Source of the DNA: Rhizomucor pusillus
Taxonomy: Eukaryota > Mucoromycota > Mucoromycetes > Mucorales > Lichtheimiaceae
NCBI GenBank assembly: GCA_900175165.2
Contig: FWWN02000341.1
Span: 42,260-106,259 of the forward strand
Reading direction: 5' to 3'
Length of the DNA: 64,000 bases
In this document: piece after piece, positions 12,932 to 24,867 of the stretch
Layout of the letters: the number at the start of each line of letters is the position of its first letter
How positions within the stretch are numbered: the stretch's first letter is position 1
Made by a program: the position numbers and the translations under genes
Notes under the pieces: generated by a model
Database searches by the model: none
What the model saw: the letters and a program-made list of their open reading frames with translations, nothing else
Told to the model about the DNA's origin: nothing

Positions 12932-13489
12932 ATGCGATTCTCACTACAGCTACTTGCATCAGCCGCAGCGTGTATTTTGATCTCTGGAACTTACGCCGCT
13001 CCTGTCGATCCGGAAATGGTCGGTCAAAACACTGGAAGTGCTGGTCTAGCTCATCTTGTAGGTGAAGCAACCAGCAGAACAATTCCTTTATCAGTCGGAG
13101 GTACAGAATTACAAGCACGTAAAAAGCGCAGCATCAACCGTGGCAAGGATGAGAGACAAGCCCTCAAGCGTGACACTGAAGGCGGTGCTGCAGGCCTCCC
13201 TAGTGTTCCTGGTGCTAATGGTATCGTTGACCAAGCTACCAGCCCTGTCAATCAAGCAGGAACAACAGTTACCGGATTAACCGAGGGCGTTGGAGGCGCA
13301 GGCACTGCAGTCACTGGCGCAGCTAATACACCCAACACCGTCGTTTCCGGGCTAACAACAGCAGTCGGCTCTGCACCTGGCAGCATTGTCGGTTCAGCGG
13401 GTGGCATTGGTGGACTTGGCGGACAAGGAGCTGGAGCCGGAGGAGCACAAGCAGGCGGTGAAAAAAAGGAGGGGGAGCAAGAAGATTAA
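12932..13489 (+). CDS. Small secreted Gly-rich protein with dibasic processing sites
   Basis: Single exon, 185 aa. The N-terminus MRFSLQLLASAAACILISG is a clear signal peptide, with likely cleavage near TYA-APVD. Two Kex2-like dibasic sites follow (ARKKR-S near residue 67 and LKR-D near 80), so residues 20-80 look like a propeptide. The remainder is an extended Gly/Ala/Thr/Val-rich sequence of short imperfect repeats (TTVTGL, TAVTGA, TTAVGS) ending in a charged tail. It has no cysteine outside the signal peptide, so it is not a knottin-type effector. Function unknown; a cell-wall-associated or extracellular structural peptide is possible. The A-rich ACAAG leader and the upstream TATA element support the start. 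Confidence 0.75.
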   Translation: MRFSLQLLASAAACILISGTYAAPVDPEMVGQNTGSAGLAHLVGEATSRTIPLSVGGTELQARKKRSINRGKDERQALKRDTEGGAAGLPSVPGANGIVDQATSPVNQAGTTVTGLTEGVGGAGTAVTGAANTPNTVVSGLTTAVGSAPGSIVGSAGGIGGLGGQGAGAGGAQAGGEKKEGEQED

Positions 13490-13828
13490 TCTCGTAGACG
13501 GCTAGCCTAAACTCGCCTTATTTCTCAATCAACGTCACTGTACTCCATTTCCTTACCTTCATTTCTTTTCTGCTAATCCCATTTCTAACTATATCGGTAA
13601 TATAAAAATAAGCTTGTTTGTTTGAATCAGCTAAAATATCAATTATTGCTATGTTTTTTGATGTCGTTTTAGGATGCACTATCTTCTACAAACTGCTTGC
13701 AGACAGAGCTCGCAGTGGTATACGATACTTGAAACAAGTAAACACATTACATTCTTTCCCGCCCATCCTTATTTTATAAGTCAACATTGTTTATATACAA
13801 AGATAAGCAAAAAGGTGCAATGTTATTG

Positions 13829-16800
13829 CTACATTTCTGCTTTTTCCATTTTGAGCTCTAGTATCTTGACCATACAGTCCATTATTGCAGAATCCATCTC
13901 AAGTTCTGGTTGCCGCATCTTTGCGCTTAACCAATTGTTCTAGAAGGAGAGTAAATGTTAGATCATAGTAATGCTTTTCCTTTAGAAAACCTTACCAATT
14001 CTGTGCGCAGGAATTTGATAAGGACAGCCGTCCGTGCGAAGCATTCAAACGTAAGCCAATGATCCAGTACTACCCGCTTATGTTTATGTCGAATATCCAT
14101 GTTCGCGGCGAGCAGCATTATCGTCACAGCATCGATAGCTGCTGTCTCCCACATATACACCGTGTCTCGGCTCATGACGACTGTGTTGTACACCAGGAAA
14201 TCGGTCGGCAGTACTCGTTCTCGGCCGAAAAGAAGTGACGATGGATGAATTTTGAGCGACAGGGAATCGTGATAGAAGCTCTCTTTTCCTCGTCTCTCTG
14301 CAAATTTCGGGTACAGGCCAGCGGTTATGGCAGCGTTGACAACAGGCACTGAAGATGAACAAACATTGTATTGCTGAGGTACGGGGCACATTTTTGTATC
14401 TTTCACATCGTAGCGCTCTACAAGATCGTCCAAATCTTGCGTTTTCACAAAACCAATGCTAGCCAGAAGTCCAAAGTACTGTCGCTTCATTTCCTCGATC
14501 ATCTCCAGGTTCTTTTGGCTTAGAAAGTTCGCTTCGCAGAATGCCCGTACTTTACGCCGCCATCCAGGTGTTCCTTTGAATTCATGTAATGTTTTCCGCC
14601 AGGCGCCGTAAGCATTGTAGATTGCCCAAAAATCGGAATCAGCTAAATATGGAAATTGTCTTAGCCATGCGACCCGTGTTGAGAAACTGTACCCTTTTTC
14701 CCAAAAATAATGTCGCATTTTGTGAAATTTTATACACCAAAACGACAAATTGCAGCGGCATTAATTTTTGGGAAAAGTGTACACAAGATAAGCTCTGACG
14801 AGATATACTTGCCATATCGATAGCGCGCACGGGCCAGATCTGCTTCTGCTTCCTTGCCGAATGGTCGCACGAACGGGCTCTTAAAGCTCAACGCAGCTGC
14901 AATAGTCAGTACAGGATCCAGGCAGCGGAAAATAGCTCCAAATAGTATCATCTTGCCGATATGTACGTCCACGGGCAAATCTGCCAAGTGCGCTCCCAAA
15001 GGAGTCAACTCTTCATCTAACGACAATGCTTGAACCTAACGTTTGCTTTCGTAAGTAACTGAAATGCACCTGAAAGATTCCATATATGGCGAATAATACC
15101 TCTTGCAGTGTCTGAATGGCATTGTTGATCATTTTTTCAGATGGACGATCCAAGGCAGCATCTAAAACTTCGCGAATGGATCCAAGACCACAGATTTTGA
15201 TGCGTAGACAAATCTCCTCGAGAGGCAGACGAAGTATTTCAGGCGCCTCAAAGTCAGCCATCTATATCAAGGATATCAATTTGAAGCACTCTTCAAAGAT
15301 ACTATTTCCCCTTTACAACTTACTTTCTCGAATCGCTCCTGGGTGAACAAGTGGAAACACACGCCTTCCTGTACACGGCCAGCACGACCTCGCCGTTGCT
15401 GAGCATTTGCCTTGGCAATAAATGTCTGTTGAAGCTGCGACACACGTCTGGCTTGGTCGTAGCTAAGATAAAGGAAGACTCGTTAATGGAAAGGGTTTTA
15501 TTTTACATAACAATGTAACATTCTCACCTGACGACCTTGGCCATGCCTGTGTCGATAACAACTGTTACGTCGCTGATGGTTACACCAGTCTCTGCAATGT
15601 TGGTGGATAATACAATTTTCCGGATTCCTTCCGGTGGTGTTTCAAACGCTTTTTCTTGATGTTCAGATGACAAGGTCGAGTGCAGAGGTATAAGCAGATA
15701 CTTTTCTGACTTTCCGAGAATAGCATGACTCGACAAGATGTCATACAGCTTCCGAATTTCTGGCATACCAGGCAAGAACACCAGAATAGCGCCTGTACCC
15801 GGTAAATCTTGCTGCGGATGTAAGCATATGTGTTCCAGTAGACTCAGTATAAGGTCATAGTTGATCTTGTTTTCATCCATACGACGTATCATCTTCAACG
15901 TTTGTTTGCTGTATTTTTGCTCTGAGGCTTGTTGATCGTTATCCTCGTCTTCATTTTGAGTAATGTCACTTTCTAGTCTCACTTTGCCAATACTTGCACT
16001 GACAGGATCGTAGGGATATTCGTCATCTGCCTCATCTTCATACCAGTCCAAACGCATTTTTTGAGTCGTACCATGTTTGCCGGTAAGTTCGATTGTGCCT
16101 TGATCTTTTGCTAAAATCAGGAAACAAGCTATGCATCTGTATATCATCAATATTACCTTTTCGAATTGTACTGCATCGTTTAGCAAAGGGCGAGTCCGAT
16201 TCCAGAACATATCCTTTGTATAGAAGTCAATAAGTGACAAAAGCTGCTGCTGCATATCTCGTTTCCAACCTGTTCTTTGTACGACATCCTCGAGGAAGTT
16301 GACGCTCACAGGGAACGTTCTTCCAGGCACGCTGATTACAGGACAATTTCCAAAATATTCAACAAAACGTTCAGCTTTCACGGTAGCGCTCATCAAAATA
16401 ACTCTGCCATTCAATAATGTGAGATTGAGCTGTGTTATAAACATTAGATTGACTACCTACCTCAGATCTGGACGAGCTTGGCAAAGGCGTTTGAGTATGA
16501 TCAAAAGAAAATCACTCTCAATGCTGCGCTCGTGGACTTCATCCACAATAACATGTGTGACCCCTTGGAGAGTTCTGTCACTTTCCAGTCGACGGAGTAG
16601 AATGCCTGTGGTACAGAATATGACGACGTTCTCGTCTGAAACTTTACTTTCCAAGCGTATCTGGTATCCGACCAGAGAATTCTTGGTTCCAGTTGAGCGA
16701 TCGCCCATTTCATAGGAAACTCGATTGGCGATAGACATGGCTGATATTCTCCGTGGCTGCGTACAGATGATTGATCCATACTGTCCCATGGTTTGCAGAA

Positions 16801-19011
16801 TTGCATCTGCAATAAATTGAGGAACCTGCGTACTCTTGCCGCACCCTGTTTCACCGGAAATCATGACAACCTGGTTGGTCTTAACAAGGTCGACCACTTG
16901 CTGCTTGTAGGCTGCCATAGGCAATTCGTTTTGTTTCTGTTTGATTTTCTTGAGTTTGTCGGTGTCTATACGCTTTCTATATTCATTTTGGATGCGAATG
17001 AAGGCCTCGTGCTTCTTCCTTAGTTGCATTTCCATGTCCTTTGGTGATTCTGCTTCTGGAGTTGCAGCGGACCCGATGCTTCCTTGACGGCTCTGCCGTC
17101 TGGAGTAAGAGTTGTCCATCAAATCAACTAGGAATTCCATTCGTTTCCGTTCCATCTCGAGTTTCAGTGCAAGCTCCTTGTCGTGTTTTCCTTGTAGCCA
17201 TTCTTGCCATACATCCTTGAAAACAGGAGGTAACAGACGATACAGCGACGAATCTGGAGACAGTCGGAATAAAGCTGCTAGAGCTACTAGGTGCTCCGCA
17301 TCACGTGAGGAGGATGCAGCTAGATGTTCAGGTAAGTCAACCATCAACGCTTCCTTGTGGCGGTTCCTAGGATGCAATTTGACGGTTGCACGCCATCGCT
17401 GTGCGCCCAAATCGGTCTTGCTGTACGTTTGGCGCGTATACAAATCATGCTTTTTGCAGAATTCCTCCAGCAAATCCTTTGGCAGCTTGCCTTTCCAGGA
17501 TTTTGGCGTGGCATCTAAGATTCGCAGAGCAGGCTTCACTGCAGCGAATGTATTGTTGGTTTCGGTTTCCATTTCCAAAGCTCCAAACAGACCACTTTCT
17601 TGCTCGTCATCGTCGGCTATTGCTCCCAGACCAAAATCATCAATTTCCTCGTCTACTTTTTTCGCTTCTTCTTCTTCTTTGTGTGGCATATTTTCTGTTG
17701 ACTCTTTGGATCGTTGCTCTCTCATAAGTTGCTGTTCTTTGCGCTTTCTCTCTGCTGCTTCTTGCTGTTTTTCGATAAATAACTCTTGTGCGAGTTTCTT
17801 GTCGAATTCCCAGTTGGCCTCCAAGTCGCGCAAGGTTTTCCTTAAAGCATCCAACCGCTTATTGATAGCATCAACATCAATATTTTGATTATCTTGCGCG
17901 TTTTTATCCTTCTTGTTCTTTTTCTTTTTGCCGGATGGGAGTTGGGATTCCAGTTCAGATATCTGCAATTTACATTTGGCATGTTTATCGTTCACACTTT
18001 CTTCTTCATCATCTTCCTGTTCACAAACAACGTCAGAGAGCGGTTACGACTGGAAGTATAAGAGACTCACATAATAACGCTCGGCTGCTTGAAGAATACG
18101 GAACTTCATGTCTTGATCACGTGTTTCGGTTTCGACTTCTGGCTTTCTGACAACATGTTTGTCAATCTCTGGCACGACTTCTGCAACCCTCTGAACATCC
18201 TCTGTGGGCGGCTGCTCCTTTAATTTGTCAGTGGATGGAGCAATCGCCTTGATGGAGACCTGCTCCTCATTGTAGTATTTGTCAAAAAAGCCGATTGGCA
18301 TTCTTTCGTAAGGAACATGCATGCATAACTTTTTTGGTCGCCATACAGTTAGAGGTATGAAGGATTTACTTGTATACGATATTTTCGTCAAGCTTACCCA
18401 ATCTAATACATGCGCTGAATTTGCGGACATGGTGGCGCTTAATGCATGTTCGACATCTTTTGGTTCAAATCCAAACTGCACGAGCGCTCTGTACAAGATA
18501 TCCATTTCACCAATAAATCGATCCTTATCCAAGGGATGCGGCTTCCGTCTAACGTAGTGTTTGAAGATAGCTACGTAGTTCGACAGATGAGCATGCGCAA
18601 AGAAAACATGTATGAATATATTTCTGTCTCCTCACCGCAGGTATCCTCTTCCTCGCGCTTTCTCAGCACTCGGAATAAATCCTGCTCCAACTCTGGTGTC
18701 AAAGCAAACTTGTGCGCCGCGGACTCCTCAGAAGGACGTGCAAGTTCTCGCGCGAGCGTTTCAGCTTTGTGCGCGTTAAGCGATTCATAGCGTCGGACGA
18801 GACGCGCGATCACTTCCTCGCGGGATTCTGGTTGTTCCAAGGGCGGTGTGTTTGTAGACGATCGCTGTCTTTCTGGGATCTTGACAGGTTTGGGTGCCAC
18901 TTCGGTGCTCTTGACATCCTCGGTTGGTGTTTCTTGCACTGGCTTTTTGGGTACATAGGCAGTGGCAATGCCACGCGCAGGATTGCTGGTGATCTTCTTT
19001 TTCCCAGCCAT
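13829..19011 (-). CDS. DHX29-like DEAH/RHA-family RNA helicase
   Basis: Twelve exons: 18636-19011, 18398-18570, 18071-18328, 16461-18016, 16270-16403, 16157-16213, 16110-15528, 15324-15462, 15100-15261, 14813-15035, 13996-14642, 13829-13939; 1472 aa. The N-terminus [20 protein letters not shown], a UBA-like segment ([16 protein letters not shown]) and a dsRBD-like stretch near residue 470 precede the core. The core has Walker [10 protein letters not shown] at about 657, DEVH at about 761, motif III SAT, motif [15 protein letters not shown] and motif [10 protein letters not shown], followed by HA2 and OB-fold regions. DEVH rather than DEAH is typical of DHX29. The family promotes 43S scanning on structured 5'UTRs. 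Exon 6 is only 57 nt and the intron before the penultimate exon is GC-AG. The exon chain removes a misleading hydrophobic read-through near 16115-16155. Confidence 0.9.
14643..14812 (-). other. GC-AG intron in the DHX29-like gene
   Basis: The donor is TATG|GCAAGT and the acceptor is TTTAG; phase 1 is kept. Splicing joins RARYRY to [12 protein letters not shown]. The nearby GT (GTATAT) gives the wrong phase with this acceptor. Confidence 0.7.
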
Positions 19012-19240
19012 GAGACGAAAATGAAATAAAAGAGATAGAGAGTATTATTACAGATCCAGAAAGCTTGTCTTTTGTATATTTTTCAAAATATAATACTATG
19101 TACAAGAAAGTCTATACTAGGACTTATAAAACAAGGAAATGAATGACATACGACGAGTAGGTATATGAAATAAAATAAAGGAAGGATAATAAGGAGGAGG
19201 AGAAAAAGGTAAGGAAAAAATAAATAGAAGGTTTGTGATC

Positions 19241-20633
19241 TTAACGATCAGACTGGAAATCTCTGATCAATGCCTTAACGGCATCGATGGTACCAAAGAT
19301 GCAGCCTACGATACCCAACAGGAGTGTGAGGGCAATGAAGGCCAATTCGTAGATAGGACGACGGAGACCGAACAGACGCAAGTGGCAAAGTACAGGCAGC
19401 AAAAAGACCAAACCGCAGTTGCAAAGGGCGCCGATCAAGCTCATAAAGTCGTCAAAGTACGGGACGAAAATAGCGAGAATACACAGGATAACCATAGTGG
19501 CAGCACGGACTGCGGCGCGGGCCAGCCAAGCGCCGATCTTTCCAAGATGTTCATCGTCGGCACGGATAAAGTGCTCGAATTCCAGGGCGAAAGAGACAGC
19601 GTAGATAGGAATAGCGAAGATGACGTGAATAGTCATGACAATCATGGCTACCATCTTGCCAGCGCCGTCAGGAAGAGCGTTGTAAATAGGCGAAACAGCG
19701 TCGCGACCGAAACTCCAGTATCCAGGAACAGCTGTCAGAATATACAAGGCAGTGCAGGTAGTCAGACCAGCAGTAACAGCCCACTTCCACTGATTGGGCT
19801 TCTTCAATGCGTGCTCGACGTGAGGATAAGTGTTGTTACCACCAAACGAGAAAGCAATAGTAGCCAAGGCGCTCGGGAAACCAGTCCAAATGACACCGTC
19901 GTGATAAACAGGAATTTCAGGATGAGAGTTGCGATACATAGGACCCTGAATAACTACAACAAAGACGGCAATCATTGTCGAAATAGCACCCAATGCTGCA
20001 ACGATAGTGACTTCTTTGAGAGTTCTGAAGATAATAAGTGGAACCAGAAGGAAGCAACCAACAATAATGACCCAGATTGGTTGAGTAAGAGCGCCGGACT
20101 AACAAGCAAAGATTCAGTTAAAAAAACTATTCAATCACTGATCAAACACTGCAAGCAAGACAACTTACTGTATGCTCAAGAAGCGCGTGCAAATTACCGG
20201 AAGCAAGAACAAGATACAAAGCAGGGCAACCAAACAAGTTGAGAAAATGCAACAAAGAAGCTACAGCGTAGCCAATCCAGCCATATGCAGCCTTGCCCAT
20301 TGCCTTGTAATCATGGAGACGTTCGCCAGGCTTGCAATACAAGCATTGGATTAAAAGAATACCACTGTAAACAGCCATAGCCCATGCCAGAATCAAGATC
20401 AGGATACCAAGCCAGCCACCGACAGCAAATGCGTGAGGGAGACCAAGGGTACCAGTACCAGCGACAACACAGACAACGTTGAAGTAGGCTGTTCCGAAAG
20501 AACCATTACCGTGACCAAACTCGTTAGTGATGGAACCAGATGCGGAATCGTGCTCGGTGTAGTCTTCGATGGTCTGTTCAATAACAGAATTCTTCTCTTC
20601 CGGTTTTGAGTATGTTTCTTCCGTGCGACTCAT
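19241..20633 (-). CDS. AAAP-family amino-acid transporter (SLC32/AVT-like)
   Basis: Two exons: 20169-20633 and 19241-20098, GT-AG intron, phase 0, 440 aa. About 45 polar residues precede some eleven hydrophobic segments. The first membrane span carries the family hallmark VVAGTGTLGLPHAFAVGGW (an unwound, Gly-rich helix 1). The Aa_trans fold continues through PVYHDG, AFSFGGNNTYPHVEHALKKP and PYFDDFMSLIGALCNCGLVF. Members of this family are proton-coupled amino-acid carriers of plasma or vacuolar membrane; the substrate cannot be read from sequence. The gene lies 230 nt downstream of the helicase start on the same strand, so their regulation is probably independent. The acidic, Ser/Glu-rich N-terminus could host phosphorylation or ubiquitination sites. 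Confidence 0.9.
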
Positions 20634-23600
20634 GTTGAATGAATAAGAGATAGAATGGAAGGAATTGGGGCTTGTAGGATGAAGAGGGTAGGCAATGGGT
20701 TGTTACAGAGAGAGAGGCTGATACAGAAAACTTAAGAAGAAAAAAGGTGGCGGGATGGATCGAACAACGGTTACCTTTATATGTTGTTATTGTCCCGCTC
20801 GATGAAAAAAATTTGATAGGTCACCACTATCAAAAGAGGAAATCTCCGCGACAACGGTGAATGCAAGTGGTGCATCGTTTTCACCGGCCTAACCAAATAC
20901 TGAAATAAAGTCAATTTTTTTAACGCCTGACCCGAATGATGAAGCCTCGGTTCCCAAATACTGATATAATTAGGTCGCCGATATGGCGGGGGATAAGGAC
21001 TATCTGTCTGCATACAGACCAAGGATATACACATACATGTTTGTGTACATCATTGCCGTGAGCAGCCGTCGATCCCGTGCTCTTCTTTCGCACGGTTTTC
21101 AGTTTCTACCATCTTTAGTCATATTTTACCACGCCTGGATCGGCCCATCGTCATTTGAAACTAGGGTTTTACAAGAGATCCAGGGTCACACAAGCCGTCG
21201 GCAAACTTTCCCATCGTGATCCAAGCTTGGCAGCCACCCGTGCTCTCCGCCCCCAATCTCGGTTACGTAGTCGACACAGGGGGACCTTACCCCGGATTGT
21301 TTTTGTGTTAGGATATACTTTAGGTTCAGTGCAACATCGCCTCAAGATGTGGGTGGGAGATATCAAGTGGAAGTAAGGTAGTGATCTCTGTGCTGTGCAG
21401 AGCGGGTGTTGCCAGGTAACGCAAAAGAGATAAGCATATCAAAATTCTTCATGTATATCTTTATCTTATCTCTTTTTTCCTTCTTTTTCCCCCTCTTCCA
21501 GGTTCGGAGTAAAGAAAATCCCGGGAAGGATAGGAATCGTCAATTTCTCTTTCCAGGAACACGGGATCTAAAAGCTTAACACACTTTCTCGTTTGTCACG
21601 TAGGGAACACACAGCGCACATGGGCTCAGTGTTATATCATTGCACGGGAAGATACCACAAATACAATCATAAATAAATATTCCAACTCTGGGCATAGCAA
21701 CCTACATTTATTAAAAATATTGCATACGCAAAGCGTTCTACATGATGTAATGGCCTATTGTATCGAAAAAAGGAAAGTTTCGAGGAGTATCTATTACGCA
21801 TGCAGAACGCTGTCGCCTCAGCAAGGCCTTCGGCTAAGCAATATTTGGGACCTGCAGCAGCAGTCTATCCGAAGTTACATTTGCTACATGCCTATGCAAA
21901 CACGGAAATGAGTAACCTTGCGGCTGCATTTATGGTCGACTACATTAGGTTTGGGAAAATTAGACGTGGGGATGAAATATAGCCATTCAGAGAGGTCTTA
22001 GCGGATGTTTCGGGGTGTGGGTGACGGGATATGTTATGTAACGCAACGAGCGGTTTGACAAGCATTTCAATATTTCTCACGCCCGTGTCATGTTAGCCCG
22101 GGTGCCAAAGTCCATTACGATTACCCTCTCATTGAAACACTACAGCAACCGGGTGCGACGATTGTAGGGACGGGAATAACTCCTGAGTCTGTTTCGAACT
22201 ATGTATTTGTAAGCAAAATATTGGTATCCACTGAGGCGAAATAGCAACCATGCCAGTCCAAAGACGATATATCTATCAATAGATTTGTAGACACTTATAC
22301 GCGCAGAAGACGGTGATGATTGCGTCAATAAATGTTTATTCAAGGTTAAGCTTAGCACGTACTTAACTCTTCGCACTCCACCATTTGGAAACGTCTTCGG
22401 ATAGACTTGAATCTATTTCCTCCGCAGCTGATGCTATACTTGCGTGGGCTAACATTTTGTGTTGGGATGTTTGCGTGAAAAAACATTCGCCGGATGTCGA
22501 TGTTTTCGTTGCACAGCAGACTGCGCCGGCGTCATATCACGTTGTTGTAACTATGTATTTTTAGACTCCGGGACGAAACGCTAAAAAAGAGTACACTTGC
22601 AGAAATGCGAACATGTACAATATTTCAAGGTCGGCTCGGTGAGCTCTCATAGGAAATGTACAGCTAAAACCTATATCAGTCTATCCACTCTAAATATTTG
22701 TCTGACAAAACTTTCCATGAACAAATGATCGTTCATTTTTCGATGAGGACCCGCCGCATTACTGATGTCAAGGGAAATCCTGACAAATAATAAGTACTTC
22801 GTAACTCGTTTCAATACCATCTACGTGTTTATTTGCCAAGGAGCAATACAGACAACGTATCAATTATCCTTGAGCTAGCATAGCTTGTCGCTCATTTATA
22901 GTAGCTGAAATTCGAGAAGACCAAACCTCCTGTAAACACCAAAAAACGTTCAGCATTACATGTTTCCGGCATGAAATGCGTAAAAGCACCAGTATGCATC
23001 GTGAAAAGCTTCGCCTGTAGACGCGATATCCTGATCAAGCTCCTGATCCAATCGTTATTTGCTGGCCCTTGCTAGCTGTACGTACATTAGGCGCACGGCA
23101 TGGACCAGAAACGCCACTGCCAATTATGAAGACACGGGTGCTGGTCACTGATATGACCTACTCAGAAAGTTACACAGTAATGAATGAGAGTAAGAATGGC
23201 AAACTTTTTCTCCCTTATCATGCATTCAGAGGATACGCCACGACAGTCATCAATTGCAATAGGAAAGCTAATCAATCCATCGTATTTATCGTGTGATAAT
23301 CATCGATTCCTTTGATCTCTGCAGACAGCAGCGGTAAGGTTACAAATAAGGAGACTACCTCCATAGATTCTAAGCACAGTTTGCGCTGACATCCTCACCT
23401 CTTCGCAGCGATGCATGCATATCTGAGCATGCACGTATGTACTTATTCCAATAGAATTCTATGAATGACGCCAAATACGCCGAACTCAAGGAATATGCTG
23501 GAAAATTTCGACATTCAATGACAGATAAACATGGAATTCGGCAGCCGGCAGCAAAGCCTCAGGAAGACTTCTAAAAGGATACTGGGCCCTGTACGGTGAA

Positions 23601-24867
23601 ATATGAAACTTTACAAACATGGCAGTTCCCTTGAAAACTCAAAGTCGAGAGCACGGTCTGCTTGCGTTGGAGCGTTCTGCGTATGTACCGTTGTTATGGG
23701 TCCGACCATAGCCCACACGACCATTTGACGTAGAACTGTCTGGCGAGTCTTCTCTAGATTGCGAAGAAGTTCCGGAAGATACATGCTCTTCTTTCGCACT
23801 ATGGGAAAACGATGTGTTTAATCCTGTAAATACGGCAAAATCGATGCATTTGTGTCAGGACTTGAGTAAGGGGTCATGAATGATATTATTACTGGATTGA
23901 CGAGCTCACACATAATAAGACACCTGTCTAGTCTACGTCTCATGCTCCTTAAACGGAAACTATGGACATCCATACTTCGTTTACTCACTTTCTTCTACAA
24001 TTTCGATAACATGGCACTCATTCCATGCGGGAAACCTAAGCGCTACATAGATACATATGGAATCATCATTTTCAAGCACCTTTCAATCTGTTACATCTTG
24101 CTTATCAAGTCTCGAACACATATAAAGCTTTCAGACCGCAAGTCGCAATTTTGGATACATGTTGGGAAATTTATGGCGTTGCATCTTTGACTGGATGCTC
24201 TTTCTACTTTTGCAGGCTTTGATCAAGCAGTCCATTGGATGCAGAATTCTGAATCAAGGATGAGCGCACGACCCACTAGGCTGGCTGGAAGGGAACCTAG
24301 AGCTGAATCGCCTGTCTTCCCGCTTCCACTTAATTTGCGAGAACTTGGATCAATATGAATCAAAAGCTGTGATCAGATCAGTTTCAATTAGGTTTTAACT
24401 TTGTAGAAACCGATTTTTCAGGCAACTCAATACCAGGGTGGTTTTAAAGAAGTGCTTTTTCTTAACGAAATATCCTATGAATAGACGCTGCCACATATCG
24501 ATGTTATCTGTTCTGCTAGAATATCTGACCTGGCGGGACAGGCATATCTGCGGGCCGATCAACCAGGTTTGCCGGCCTCCTAGTTTGCCGCTGCCCCTTC
24601 CAAAAAAGAAATGTAGAAAATGGACTTTATGCATGTTACTATCAGTAAGCCCGTGCGTGCTTTGTGTAAGCATTTGGTAAAGACATAGCGACAAAAACAA
24701 GGTTGGATGCAACAAGTGCTGATCAACACAGGCGGAGGACTCATTGTCCGGATATTGAAATCATCCGGGCAGGCAAAAATGAGAGCGAGTAATGCTCCTC
24801 AGTTGGAAAGTTTTCTTCCATGTTCGTTTCAGCAATTCAATGATTACTTTGTAGTAAAGAACACGTA
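20634..24867. other. 4.2 kb gene-poor interval
   Basis: The longest ORFs are about 105 codons with no recognisable domain and little codon structure. Short hydrophobic ORFs near 23876-24190 and 24395-24715 look like chance frames. I found no tRNA, transposase motif or tandem repeat. The proximal 300 bases next to 20634 and 24868 will hold the promoters of the transporter and the Mtc6-like gene. Confidence 0.5.

Noticed and set aside
20634..24867. Hidden gene in the 4.2 kb gap
   Set aside because: Checked frames on both strands for exon-like runs with splice borders; none gave two joinable exons or a recognisable motif.
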